The translations under genes and the position numbers were made by a program. DNA of 64,000 nt from Rhodocyclaceae bacterium (GTDB lineage: Bacteria > Pseudomonadota > Gammaproteobacteria > Burkholderiales > Usitatibacteraceae), in assembly GCA_020247545.1 (NCBI GenBank), contig JADCIX010000023.1, positions 45,839-109,838 on the forward strand. The letters run 5' to 3'. This document shows, piece after piece, positions 30,970 through 42,177 of the stretch. The first letter of the stretch is position 1. Each line of letters starts with the position of its first letter. Under the pieces are notes generated by a model. It did no database searches and was not told where the DNA came from. It worked only from the letters and a program-made list of their open reading frames with translations.

Positions 30970-32874
30970 CTATGAGTCTTCTTTAGGCCCCACTTCAAAA
31001 GTTGGTAATTCTACGACGACCTGCCCATTCTCCCGTTGTATTCCTAGAGGGTAAGAGACGCGTCGAGGCCTTAGGCGCCCGGTTGCGCGTTTGATAATCT
31101 CCGGTCGGGCGAAATACTCCTCTAGCAAACCAAGGCCCATTTCAGCAGTCTCATACAATTGAACGGTTGACTCTGAAACCCGCCCAGAACTTACAACAAC
31201 TTTGGTGTCGAAGTGATTTGAGAGATAGCTGTGCAGGATCGGGATGTCCGCAACGAACACGCCGTCAATAGGGAATCCTGCGTGGTAAGCGTCGCTTGTT
31301 ACTACCATCGGAACTATATCTTTGATGCGTTCAAAATGCGTCGGGCCAAATTTAACCGCGAGCGATGAAATGAAAGCTGCACGGTTGCTCGACACAGCTT
31401 GTGCATTGGCCTTTGCTTGAGTGACCCCTTTCGCCAAGATTTCGTCTGCGCGAGCAAATTCATAGGCGTCTATTGCATTTCCAATGAACTTAGTTTCGAT
31501 TAGCAAAAGTGTGGAGCCGAGAATCACGCAGACGTCGATGTCCCCGACACTCGTTGGAATTGAGCTTGGACACACCCAGCCCACGTCTCTATACGGGCCC
31601 GCTGCCAATGACTCGTTAATCTTTTGCCGCACAGCTGCTTCAAATGCTCGGCCCTTTTCGCTGGGATTCGTCGAATGAGCGTCTATCAGGTCGTTGATTA
31701 CTCGTGCCGGGTTGGATTTAAGGGCGGGGGTGAACACAAAACACGCGCCGCCGCCTGCGCTTACGAGCGGCCGTCCCCAAAGCGATTCGTTGTGTTGGCC
31801 CGTGAACGTTGCGTAGTCAACAAGTGCCCGTGCCTTACGCTCATCGAGGTCGCAGAGTCTCGAAAGTACGAACACAAGGCTCTCGAAGGTTAACTTTATC
31901 GCGTCATTCAGATGCGCGATTTTGCGATCTGGCACCTCGTCCAAGAGATCAAACGCAAACGTGAGCAGGCTCGAGTAGAACCGAATCGCCTCTGATACGA
32001 GCACAGTCGTGCCGTTTAGCGAGAGTGACACGTCTAACATCTGGCGTGTCACTAGCTCTTGCGTAACCACGATGAATCCAGCGATTCGTTCCGACCAAGA
32101 GCGCTCTTCTGGCCGCTTGCGCCTTAACATTAGAACGAACTTATCCCCAGCCCTGGTCACTTTGGGCAACATCAAGCTAGCGCTATGAAGACCTTCAATG
32201 GAAAGCGCAGAAACTAGACTAGAAAGCGCCTCCGCTTGACGAGATCTCCTCCATACCCCAATTTGTCTGATGGTTTCACTGAACATGTCGTCGCGCGACA
32301 GCTCTAAGTTACCTTCCGGCGTACTCCTGAGCCTGCCGCCAGTCCACAGTACATCCGTCCAAAAGAACCAGATGAGATACCATTGATTGGCGACATGTAT
32401 CTCGTGGAACGTCTCCTCCAGCAATTTTCCGATTTCAGAGCGGCTCAGTCGTTCATTGAAATTGGTTAGGCCATTTATGGCTTCACGAAGCGGATAGACG
32501 TATGAGTCGCCCAGTGCGTCTGTAGTCTCTCCGAGAGTCGCGCCCGTTATCGCCATTTTCGTATCGAGCACCTGTTCTAGGTCGATCGACGGCGACGGTA
32601 GCTGCGCGACGGCTTGTATGAAACTTTGGTGTAGTTGTACCAAATGCTGATTTGCGTGCGCACAAAGTGCGCGTGCTCGACTAATGCTCGGAGCACCTAC
32701 CTTTAAGTTTGGCCTTAGTGCTTCCAACAGCGCGAACACGATCACGCCCGCGTCCTGCACACACATATCCGCGTCGTCAAAGCTTCGCAGCTCTCGCCAC
32801 CTCTCAAGGTCAAATTTTCGAGAGAAAGGATTGGGAATTTTCCCACGCCGCACGCCGGTGAGAAGCTCACCCAT
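30970..32874 (-). CDS. Unrecognised 634-residue protein with PD-(D/E)XK-like C-terminus
   Basis: I cannot assign this protein to a named family. Residues 1-~390 are mixed helical with no motif I know. Residues ~405-530 look like a restriction-endonuclease fold: KGRAFEAAVRQK (E412), then GDIDVCVILGSTLLLIETKF with D447, E460 and K462 in a D-x(12)-E-x-K arrangement, as in PD-(D/E)XK or NERD-type nucleases. There is no signal peptide or membrane helix. ATG 32874 follows the thiC stop by 12 bp with AGGCG before it, so it may be read from the thiC transcript. Possible roles include DNA repair or phage defence, but nothing around it proves either. Confidence 0.75.
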   Translation of the reverse strand: MGELLTGVRRGKIPNPFSRKFDLERWRELRSFDDADMCVQDAGVIVFALLEALRPNLKVGAPSISRARALCAHANQHLVQLHQSFIQAVAQLPSPSIDLEQVLDTKMAITGATLGETTDALGDSYVYPLREAINGLTNFNERLSRSEIGKLLEETFHEIHVANQWYLIWFFWTDVLWTGGRLRSTPEGNLELSRDDMFSETIRQIGVWRRSRQAEALSSLVSALSIEGLHSASLMLPKVTRAGDKFVLMLRRKRPEERSWSERIAGFIVVTQELVTRQMLDVSLSLNGTTVLVSEAIRFYSSLLTFAFDLLDEVPDRKIAHLNDAIKLTFESLVFVLSRLCDLDERKARALVDYATFTGQHNESLWGRPLVSAGGGACFVFTPALKSNPARVINDLIDAHSTNPSEKGRAFEAAVRQKINESLAAGPYRDVGWVCPSSIPTSVGDIDVCVILGSTLLLIETKFIGNAIDAYEFARADEILAKGVTQAKANAQAVSSNRAAFISSLAVKFGPTHFERIKDIVPMVVTSDAYHAGFPIDGVFVADIPILHSYLSNHFDTKVVVSSGRVSESTVQLYETAEMGLGLLEEYFARPEIIKRATGRLRPRRVSYPLGIQRENGQVVVELPTFEVGPKEDS

Positions 32875-32886
32875 GAAAAACGCCTG

Positions 32887-34940
<2,054 letters not shown>

Positions 34941-34999
34941 TATCAAGCCTACACGTTACACCAATTCAAACTCGCCCACAAACATGGTCACGAATGCGC

Positions 35000-35974
35000 T
35001 CATGAAGGGCGGGCAACCCGACCCGGGGTCGCGACTGAGGAATCTCTGCCCACGGTAGTTGCTGAGCCCGAAGCGATGCTGAACGGTTGGGCGTGTAGCG
35101 AATGACCGGTCTGGTTTTGCCGCACGGATTTACGCAACTGCCAGTAAATCTCGCCTGGCCAGCTTGGCACCAGCGCGCCGAAGGCGACATTGAGCCGCGG
35201 CCACCATGAATGGTTTTCGAGGAATGAGCCGGATGCCCGTACCGCGAAGGCACCGGCGGCGTATTCACACGCCATCCCCGCGCCTTGTGCCATGTTGCGG
35301 ACCCGCTGTGGCGAAAATGCGCTGACGTGGCCAAATGGTTGTGCGGTACGTTTGAGCTGCCGTTCGCGAATCGTCGCAATGCCCGACGGCAGCACGGGAA
35401 AGCCGCCTAGCGCGATGCCGTCATCCTTGAGAGTTGCGCTGATAAATGTCACGGCGCGCTCTGGATGATGCAGGTGTTCCAGCACGTGCAGCAAAATCAC
35501 CACATCATATTTTTTGGTGTGCGCCGCAGAGAATCCGGCCAGTGACGAGGCATCATCCAAGTTAAGGGTTGAGCAACCGGCGTAACCTGCGGCGATCAAT
35601 GCCTCTTGCTGCGGGTTGACGTCGGCCGCACACCACGACTCATAAAGCGGTGTGGCCGGATCTTGAAGCGGAATGCCGTCGATGAATGCCTTCATCTGAC
35701 CGCGGTCGACGCCAATTTCGAGCACCGCCAGCGACCGCCCAAGGCGTCTGCGCTCGGCGCGGAGTAGTTCAGCCACATACCAATACCGCAGCATGCGGAA
35801 CGAAAAGCGCTTTTGTTTGGCGCGTTCGTTTATCCAATAGGCGTCATTGTGCCAGGCGCGATTGTCGGTGAGCGAGGCGGTGTCCCAATGGCGGGCAGAA
35901 AATTGAGATGGCGTGCCGGATGCTGCCTGCGCGCGGCAGGGCAAAGTCGATTCGAGTGTCAAAGTAGTCTCCAA
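35000..35974 (-). CDS. Class I SAM-dependent methyltransferase
   Basis: This 324-residue protein has a Rossmann-type SAM domain: motif I VLEIGVDRGQM (~84-94), an acidic turn after strand 2 (AADVNPQQEAL) and motif IV DVVILLHVLEHLHHPERA, a type 11/12 pattern. The substrate cannot be read from sequence. The N-terminal 50 residues (TASLTDNRAWHNDAYWINER) are conserved-looking. The frame opens at TTG 35974; a TTG at 35962, six bases after GGAG, is an alternative. There is no ATG start. Confidence 0.8.
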   Translation of the reverse strand: METTLTLESTLPCRAQAASGTPSQFSARHWDTASLTDNRAWHNDAYWINERAKQKRFSFRMLRYWYVAELLRAERRRLGRSLAVLEIGVDRGQMKAFIDGIPLQDPATPLYESWCAADVNPQQEALIAAGYAGCSTLNLDDASSLAGFSAAHTKKYDVVILLHVLEHLHHPERAVTFISATLKDDGIALGGFPVLPSGIATIRERQLKRTAQPFGHVSAFSPQRVRNMAQGAGMACEYAAGAFAVRASGSFLENHSWWPRLNVAFGALVPSWPGEIYWQLRKSVRQNQTGHSLHAQPFSIASGSATTVGRDSSVATPGRVARPS

Positions 35975-36036
35975 AAGCGGTCAGGAAGGCTGACGCCATC
36001 AAGGCGCGGCCAGCTAGATCTAGCTTTGGAGGGAAA

Positions 36037-36429
36037 CTACGGGGCTTGCGGGAGTGCGGAGAGCGGTGGGACGGTGTCGCCGAACGACCAGTCGTCCACC
36101 AGGGGCCAGCTATTCGCAGGCATGTTTTGCTGGCAATCGACTAAGACGATGATCTGTGTGGCCGGGCTTGGCGGGGTTGTTGTGACCGCTTCATCGAGTG
36201 CCCGTTTCTCGCTGATATCTGCGGTGAGAACAGGCTTTTGTTCCCCCGAATTCGGACACAACCCCACGCGGTTATCCTCAGTGGCAACAAACAAGTGAAA
36301 ACCCGCATCGCGTGCAATCGGCTCGGCTGAATGGGCGTGAAGCCAAGGTGCCATCGCAACCAGCACAATGTGCGCAATCATGAATTGCGCGCAGTGCCGT
36401 TTGACGGATCGGAGCAGACGTGAAATCAC
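36037..36429 (-). CDS. Small secreted hypothetical protein
   Basis: This 130-residue frame starts at GTG 36429. Residues ~15-33 (MIAHIVLVAMAPWLHAHSAE) look like a signal peptide with an Ala-rich cleavage site. The mature part has two cysteines (VGLCPNSG, VDCQQN) that could pair in the periplasm. I recognise no family. It is divergent from the TetR gene and shares a control region with it that contains a palindrome. Confidence 0.5.
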   Translation of the reverse strand: MISRLLRSVKRHCAQFMIAHIVLVAMAPWLHAHSAEPIARDAGFHLFVATEDNRVGLCPNSGEQKPVLTADISEKRALDEAVTTTPPSPATQIIVLVDCQQNMPANSWPLVDDWSFGDTVPPLSALPQAP

Positions 36430-36505
36430 GAGACGGAGCCGAGAAAAATGAAAGAAATGCGACCGGTGCGTAAAGTTGACGGAAATGCTGGCTTGGCGTA
36501 TCTTG

Positions 36506-36521
36506 ATGACTTGTTAGTCAT
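36506..36521. promoter_or_regulatory. Palindromic operator candidate for the TetR regulator
   Basis: ATGACT-TGTT-AGTCAT is a perfect inverted repeat with a 4-bp spacer, ending 12 bp before the TetR-family ATG. The size and place fit an autoregulatory operator. Confidence 0.6.
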
Positions 36522-36533
36522 TAACGTAGTCTC

Positions 36534-37208
36534 ATGTGCCCGCTAGCCAAACTCATTGAACCCCGCTGGGAGCGTCGCAAAGATGCGCGGCCTAGCGAGC
36601 TTGCCGCCGCCGCGCTCGAGCTGTTTATCGAGAAAGGCTTTTCTGCGACCAGGCTAGACGACGTTGCAAAACGCGCCGGTGTTTCAAAGGGCACCCTCTA
36701 CTTGTATTTCGACAGTAAAGAAGCGCTGTTCAAAAGCGTCATTCAAGAGGGCATTGTATCGCGTATCGCGGAGGGCGAGGCCTACATGCGCGCCTATGAG
36801 GGCACTTCAGCCGATCTGATGCGCGATCTAATTAACACCTGGTGGGACCAAATTGGCGGTACCAAGTTAGGCGGCATCACCAAACTGATGATGTCCGAAT
36901 CCGGCAATTTTCCAGAGCTCGCCGCGTTTTATCACGACGAAGTGATCACCCGCGCGATGGGCCTTTTTGTCTACGTTATCGAGCGCGGCATTAAGGCAGG
37001 TGAATTCCGCGCAGTGTCGATGGATTACGTGCCGCGCATTTGCGCCGCGCCGGTGGTGATGCTGATGTTATGGAGACATTCTTTTGATGTTTGTGGCGCT
37101 AAAGATATCGACCCCAAAGCGTACCTACAGACGCACACCGATATGCTGATACATTCGCTCCGCGCCGGAACTGCGGAAAACACCCTTGGAACTCAAGCGT
37201 CGAAATAG
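36534..37208 (+). CDS. TetR/AcrR-family transcriptional regulator
   Basis: The 224-residue protein has the TetR DNA-binding domain near its N-terminus (ALELFIEKGFSATRLDDVAK then GVSKGTLYLYFDSKEALF), and a helical ligand-binding domain behind it. TetR proteins are usually repressors released by a small ligand. It probably represses itself through the palindrome at 36506-36521. The tolC gene is 1.1 kb downstream, with pcm and a rhodanese between; similar arrangements occur in other Betaproteobacteria, but control of tolC is only a guess. Confidence 0.92.
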   Translation: MCPLAKLIEPRWERRKDARPSELAAAALELFIEKGFSATRLDDVAKRAGVSKGTLYLYFDSKEALFKSVIQEGIVSRIAEGEAYMRAYEGTSADLMRDLINTWWDQIGGTKLGGITKLMMSESGNFPELAAFYHDEVITRAMGLFVYVIERGIKAGEFRAVSMDYVPRICAAPVVMLMLWRHSFDVCGAKDIDPKAYLQTHTDMLIHSLRAGTAENTLGTQASK

Positions 37209-37264
37209 AACAGCAACGCCTATTTGCTAAACTTAGCCCGTATTCTACTAAAGCTGCAAATCTC

Positions 37265-37930
37265 ATGGACATCGAACAAGCGCGCTTCAACATGGTTGAG
37301 CAACAGATCCGCACCTGCGAAGTGCTCGACCAGTCCGTGCTCGAGCTGCTCTTCAACGTGAAGCGCGAAGACTTTGTGCCTGCCGTGTACCGTTCACTGG
37401 CATTTGTTGATATGGAAATCCCCTTGGGCGAAGGGCAGTTAATGATGCCCCCAAAGCTCGAAGCGCGGATTTTGCAAGAAGTCGCCCCTAAAGCGCACGA
37501 GCGAGTGCTGGAAATCGGCACGGGCTCAGGATACCTGAGTGCTCTGTTAGCCAGTCGCGCGGCCAAGGTGGCTTCTATCGAGTATTTCGAATCACTCGCT
37601 GTCAGCGCCGCCGCAAAGTTGGCCGCTGCCGGCATCGGCAACGTCGAAATCACCACGGGTGACGCCGCTCGCTCCCCCGCAAAATTTGTTGACCCGCAAC
37701 AACAATTTGATGTCGTCGTGTTTACGGGTTCTCTGCCGGTGTTGCCTGCGGCGTATTTGCCCCGCTTGGCCGTTGGTGGCCGCCTGTTTGCCATCATTGG
37801 CGACGCCCCCGCCATGAAAGCGATGCTCTATACCAAGGCCACCGAACAAAGCACGAACGCGCTGGAATTGTTCGAGACCGTGGTTGCGCCACTGCTTAAC
37901 GCCGAGCAGCCGTCGCGCTTCACGTTCTAA
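37265..37930 (+). CDS. pcm: Protein-L-isoaspartate O-methyltransferase family protein
   Basis: Pcm-type enzymes methylate isoaspartyl residues in aged proteins to start their repair. The 221 residues begin NMVEQQIRTCEVLDQSVLEL, have QLMMPPKLEARILQ where the family has the MxxP substrate loop, and SAM motif I VLEIGTGSGYLSALLA. It lies in the common betaproteobacterial order pcm, rhodanese, tolC. The one-base gap to the rhodanese gene suggests coupling. Confidence 0.9.
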   Translation: MDIEQARFNMVEQQIRTCEVLDQSVLELLFNVKREDFVPAVYRSLAFVDMEIPLGEGQLMMPPKLEARILQEVAPKAHERVLEIGTGSGYLSALLASRAAKVASIEYFESLAVSAAAKLAAAGIGNVEITTGDAARSPAKFVDPQQQFDVVVFTGSLPVLPAAYLPRLAVGGRLFAIIGDAPAMKAMLYTKATEQSTNALELFETVVAPLLNAEQPSRFTF

Positions 37931-37931
37931 G

Positions 37932-38255
37932 ATGCGTCAACTCTCCGCCCGAGATCTGAATTCATTGTTGCAGGGCGAACCTGAAGCGCGCCCAATATTG
38001 ATCGACGTTCGGGAGCCTTGGGAGTTCCAGTTGGCCAGTATTGCCGGGTCCACACACCTGCCAATGGGCGAGATTCCATCCCGCATCCAAGAGCTCGATT
38101 CGACGCATCCTACGGTCGTTATCTGTCACCACGGGATTCGAAGTCTGCAAGTCGTCGCATATTTAGCGCGCCAAGGCTTCGAGAACCTTCATAATCTTCA
38201 AGGTGGTATTGACGCGTGGTCAAGAGAAGTCGACCCGGGGGTACCGTGTTATTGA
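37932..38255 (+). CDS. Single-domain rhodanese-like protein
   Basis: This 107-residue protein is one rhodanese domain of GlpE type, which moves sulfane sulfur on an active-site cysteine. DVREPWEFQLASIAGSTHLP is the CH2A motif; the active loop is CHHGIRS, so the catalytic Cys and the closing Arg-Ser are present. ATG 37932 is chosen because it follows the pcm stop by one base; the longer open frame overlaps pcm. Confidence 0.92.
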   Translation: MRQLSARDLNSLLQGEPEARPILIDVREPWEFQLASIAGSTHLPMGEIPSRIQELDSTHPTVVICHHGIRSLQVVAYLARQGFENLHNLQGGIDAWSREVDPGVPCY

Positions 38256-38344
38256 TTGACTGTTTGCTACAACGCGGCGGCCGAACCACTGCTGCGCTCC
38301 TTATGCCCGCCGTCCACACATTTGTTTCTAGGTCCCAAGTTCAT

Positions 38345-39685
38345 ATGAAAAACCTCATTCTTCGTCGCGCCGTCGGTGGCTTGTTCGCCGCAACCTTGCT
38401 GACCAGCACTTTTAGCGCATCCGCCGCTGATCTGGTGGCGATCTATCGCGATGCCATCGCACAAGACCCAGTGTTTTCTGCCGCTAGGTTTGCCTATGAG
38501 GCCGCCAAAGAGGCGAGTCCGCAAGCGCGTGCCGCGACGCTGCCTTCGCTTGGTCTGGGCGGCTCTGTAACCCGAGTGAAAAGCGAAACCGAATTCGCGG
38601 GTTCATCCACGTCGCGCGACTATACAAACAAAGGCTATACATTGTCCCTTGCTCAGCCTCTGTTCCGTATGCAAACATGGATCGCCGTGGATCAGGCGGC
38701 GCTGCAGGTCAAACAAGCCGAGGCGGCGTTTGCCGACGCCAAACAGTCACTAATCACCCGCGCCGCGCAAGCCTACTTTGACGTGCTGTTGGCGCAAGAT
38801 AACGTTGATCTATCAGCGGCCCAAAAGAAGGCGTTTGCCGAGCAGCTGGCCGCAGCTAAACGTAACTTTGAAGTCGGTACATCAACCATTGTTGATACCT
38901 ATGAAGCGCAGGCCAAATACGATTTGGCGATTTCAAAAGAAATTTTCGACCAGGCCGATTTTGAGATCAAGAAAAACGCCCTTCAGCAGTTAATCGGTAA
39001 AAAAGCACCGTCCCTTTCGGTATTGAAGGACAACGTCGCTCTACCACTCCCGACCCCCGCTGACCCCGAAAAATGGGTGGCCGCTGCCGAAGAAGCCAGT
39101 CCGACCATTGCTCAGTCCCGCGCCTTGTACGAAATTGCGGCCAAAGACGTTGATCGCAGCAAAGCCGGACACTACCCCACCCTCGACCTGGTGGGATCCT
39201 ATGGCTACAACAGCGCACCATCGACCACCTCGACACTCTCCGGCTCACTCGTGTCGAAAACTACCCAGCTAGGACTGTCGCTAAACATTCCGCTTTACTC
39301 CGGTGGTGGCACGCAGTCCCGCATTCGCCAAGCCCTGTCCGCGAAGGACCAATCTGAGCAAAACCTTGAAAACAGCAAACGCAGTGTCGCGCAGAACGTC
39401 CGCTCCACGTTTCTCAATGTCACCAGTGGCGTTGCACAGGTCAAAGCACTTGAGGCATCACTCATTTCATCCAAAGCATCGCTTGATTCAACGTTGCTTG
39501 GCAAAGATGTGGGTGTGCGGACAAACGTTGACGTCCTGAATTCGCAGCAGCAGCTCTTCCAGACACGCCGTGACTTGCAACAAGCGCGCTACAGCACCAT
39601 CCTGGCGCAACTTCGACTGAAATCTGCGGCCGGTCGATTGACCGAAGACGATCTCGCCGAAGTAAACCAATTGTTGCAACGCTAG
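38345..39685 (+). CDS. tolC: TolC-family outer membrane channel
   Basis: TolC forms a trimeric channel across the outer membrane and periplasm used by efflux pumps and type I secretion. ATG 38345 gives 446 residues with a signal peptide ending SASAADLVAIYRDA. Two OEP repeats follow, with AQPLFRMQTWIAVDQAALQV in the first and LNIPLYSGGGTQSRIRQALS in the second. A GTG 129 bp upstream would place 43 non-homologous residues before the signal peptide and is rejected. It is a plausible partner for the HlyD exporter at 22.8 kb. Confidence 0.95.
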   Translation: MKNLILRRAVGGLFAATLLTSTFSASAADLVAIYRDAIAQDPVFSAARFAYEAAKEASPQARAATLPSLGLGGSVTRVKSETEFAGSSTSRDYTNKGYTLSLAQPLFRMQTWIAVDQAALQVKQAEAAFADAKQSLITRAAQAYFDVLLAQDNVDLSAAQKKAFAEQLAAAKRNFEVGTSTIVDTYEAQAKYDLAISKEIFDQADFEIKKNALQQLIGKKAPSLSVLKDNVALPLPTPADPEKWVAAAEEASPTIAQSRALYEIAAKDVDRSKAGHYPTLDLVGSYGYNSAPSTTSTLSGSLVSKTTQLGLSLNIPLYSGGGTQSRIRQALSAKDQSEQNLENSKRSVAQNVRSTFLNVTSGVAQVKALEASLISSKASLDSTLLGKDVGVRTNVDVLNSQQQLFQTRRDLQQARYSTILAQLRLKSAAGRLTEDDLAEVNQLLQR

Positions 39686-39758
39686 GCAACGCAAAAGAAC
39701 AAACCTTGGTATTGACCAGCTCCTTTGGCACGAAAGTGCCTGAAATTGCCCGCCAACA

Positions 39759-41081
39759 CTAGGGTTTCTTAGTATCGAGCAACGCGTTCTCGATGATCGC
39801 CACCGTGCGAGTCGTAGCACCTCGATGCGTCCGGGCAAAGAGGAGCGCGTTTTCCCCCATCTGCTTCAGGCGTTCCGGTGAGTCCAAAAGTGCAGCGGCC
39901 TCAACCATGGCGGCGTCGGCGTCCGCAACGCTGATCATGGCATTGGCTTCAAGCGCGAGTCGGACCGCTTCCGCAAAGTTGAAAATCGACGGCCCCATGA
40001 TGGCAAGTTTGCCCAGCGCAGCCGCCTCGATTAAGTTGTGTCCGCCCAACGGCTGAAAACTTCCGCCGATGATGGCCAAGTCGCTCATTGCGTAGTACGC
40101 CTGCAATTCACCCATTGAATCACCCAACCAGACATCAACGTCGGCAGGCGGAGGGGTAACCTGACTGCGACGAGCAAGCGATAGCCTGCGCGCCGCAATC
40201 CGCGACGCCACATCGTCAAAACGCGAGGGGTGACGTGGCACGACGACCAACAGCGGGTGCCGGCCATGTTGGGCAGACTCGACGAATTGGCGCAAAAAAG
40301 CGTCAAGCAATGCCGCCTCTTCGTGCTCGCGCGTACTCGCCACTAAGATGACACGCCGTCCAATTGATACAAATGGCGCGCGCCACTCGATGCCCTGTGC
40401 GACCAACGCGGGCAAAACACCTATATCGAACTTCACGTTGCCGGTAACCAGCGTATTGTTGGAACCGAGATGGCGCAAACGCACCGCATCGGCCTCAGAT
40501 TGAGCCATGACCGTATGGAATTGACCGAACGCCTGCCTAGCGAGCGCGCGTAACGGTGCATAAGCGGCATAGCCCAAGTAGGATTTTTCCGATAATCTGG
40601 CGTTCGCGAGAAATGCGGAAACATGGCATGAAGTGCACGCCGCGAGCAGATTTGGCCACAGCTCAGTTTCCATGATGACGAGCACCTTCGGCTGCCAGCG
40701 GCGGATGAATCGCGAGATAGCCCACGGTAAATCATAGGGTAAGTAGCAAACTGTCACGCTGGAGCCGAAAAGATCGGATGCGGTTCGGCGCCCGGTGGGT
40801 GTCATGCAGGTCAGTACCACTTGCGCGTCCGGCCAATGCGCTCGAAGGGCAGCGATCAGGGGAGCAGACGCACGAACTTCGCCGACGGACACCGCGTGAA
40901 TCCAAAGGCTGTTTACCGGCAAGCGACTTGAGACACCATCTTGATCGTTTCCACCGAAGCCACCGAATCTTTCACCGATGTGTTTGCGGTAATCCGATTC
41001 GGTGCGCCCACGAACCCATAACCGCAATAGGATCAACGGTATGGCAAGATGCATCAACAATGTGTAACCAAATCGCCACAC
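39759..41081 (-). CDS. waaA: 3-deoxy-D-manno-octulosonic acid (Kdo) transferase
   Basis: WaaA adds Kdo residues to lipid IVA at the inner membrane, the first step of LPS core assembly. The 440 residues show an N-terminal anchor helix, LWIHAVSVGEVRASAPLI, ETELWPNLLAA and GGSFQPLGGHNLIEAAALGK, all family landmarks. It starts at GTG 41081, overlapping the waaC stop by one base, so the two are coupled. It converges on tolC. Confidence 0.96.
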   Translation of the reverse strand: MWRFGYTLLMHLAIPLILLRLWVRGRTESDYRKHIGERFGGFGGNDQDGVSSRLPVNSLWIHAVSVGEVRASAPLIAALRAHWPDAQVVLTCMTPTGRRTASDLFGSSVTVCYLPYDLPWAISRFIRRWQPKVLVIMETELWPNLLAACTSCHVSAFLANARLSEKSYLGYAAYAPLRALARQAFGQFHTVMAQSEADAVRLRHLGSNNTLVTGNVKFDIGVLPALVAQGIEWRAPFVSIGRRVILVASTREHEEAALLDAFLRQFVESAQHGRHPLLVVVPRHPSRFDDVASRIAARRLSLARRSQVTPPPADVDVWLGDSMGELQAYYAMSDLAIIGGSFQPLGGHNLIEAAALGKLAIMGPSIFNFAEAVRLALEANAMISVADADAAMVEAAALLDSPERLKQMGENALLFARTHRGATTRTVAIIENALLDTKKP

Positions 41082-42073
41082 TAGACGGGTGCTCCGCCTG
41101 ACAAAACATCGAGGTGCTGCATGACATCCGCAACGGTAATCATTGCCGGTTTCTCACGACTGCCGCCGCCGAGGTTTACCACGGATCCGCCGCCGCTATA
41201 AAGTCCGGTTAAGGCGGGTTGGGTGCTGACATAAAGCCCGATGGTTGGACGCTTAAGGGCGACGGACAAGTGCGCGAGGCCGGTATCCACGCCGACAACA
41301 GCTTGTGCATGGGAAAGCACGGCGGCGGTTTGCGGAAAAGATTTGCCAGGCAGTGCAGTCGCCGCCGCAAGCTGTTTGGTCAAATACTGGCTCTGTGCAA
41401 ATTCTTTTGTGCTACCGGAGGGGAATACGACGTGAATGCCGCAGCTGTTGAGCTGCTTGCCGAGTTCTACCCACGAGTCTGCCGACCAATATTTGTCAAC
41501 ACGGCTGGTAGCATGTAAGCACACCACATACGGGCCCGCAGGCTGGTCTGTCGGCAAGGGCCAAGTCGTTGGCAGTCCGTAGTCGCATGGCCCGTGTGGT
41601 TCGTAGCCGAGTGCCGCAGCTGCTAGCGCACGATTGCGTTCAACCGCATGCATTTCCTTTGAAATTGCGTACCGACGCTGATACCAACGGCTGGCGAAGG
41701 GCTCGCGAATACTGTCGCGGTTGTAACCGGCAATCTCGCCGTCGGCCCAATTTGCGACGATGGCGCTCTTAGTAAGACCCTGCGTATCAATGACAAGGTC
41801 GTAGCGGCGACTCGCAAGTTTTTGTTTGTCGTCGAAAAACTGACTCCACGCAGCAGGGTCGTACCAACGCGATTTGAGTGCCCGCAAATGAACCGGCAGC
41901 ACGGCGTGAATTGCCGGATGGAGCCCGACAAGGGGCGCATATGGCGCTTCAGTTGTCCAATCGATGTTTGCCTCGGGTAATGCGCGGTGGATGTCGGTGA
42001 CGACTGGCAGATTGTGAATCACATCGCCGAGGGACGAGAGTTTGACCAACAACAAGCGTTTGGGCGAAGACAT
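41081..42073 (-). CDS. waaC: Lipopolysaccharide heptosyltransferase I
   Basis: WaaC adds the first heptose to Kdo in the LPS inner core. The 330-residue GT9 protein begins LLLVKLSSLGDVIHNLPVVTD and has DTQGLTKSAI and, in the C-terminal donor site, VGVDTGLAHLSVALKRPTIGLY. All are typical. It is the promoter-proximal gene of the waaC-waaA unit, divergent from the glycosyltransferase at 42178. Confidence 0.96.
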   Translation of the reverse strand: MSSPKRLLLVKLSSLGDVIHNLPVVTDIHRALPEANIDWTTEAPYAPLVGLHPAIHAVLPVHLRALKSRWYDPAAWSQFFDDKQKLASRRYDLVIDTQGLTKSAIVANWADGEIAGYNRDSIREPFASRWYQRRYAISKEMHAVERNRALAAAALGYEPHGPCDYGLPTTWPLPTDQPAGPYVVCLHATSRVDKYWSADSWVELGKQLNSCGIHVVFPSGSTKEFAQSQYLTKQLAAATALPGKSFPQTAAVLSHAQAVVGVDTGLAHLSVALKRPTIGLYVSTQPALTGLYSGGGSVVNLGGGSREKPAMITVADVMQHLDVLSGGAPV

Positions 42074-42177
42074 ACTGAGATTCTAACGGCCTGAGCAAGA
42101 TTTGGACTAAGCTCGGTATCTCGCAGGTGGTGTTACCAGGCCCCAGGTCACGGTGGTTCGCGTAAACTGCGGCCAAC

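Noticed and set aside
37932..38255. Rhodanese with a missing catalytic cysteine
   Set aside because: The loop reads CHHGIRS, and its first residue is the expected catalytic Cys.
39727..39740. GGCAC-GAAA-GTGCC hairpin between tolC and waaA as a bidirectional terminator
   Set aside because: The stem is only 5 bp and neither side has a T tract; it may still matter, but it is not supported as a terminator.
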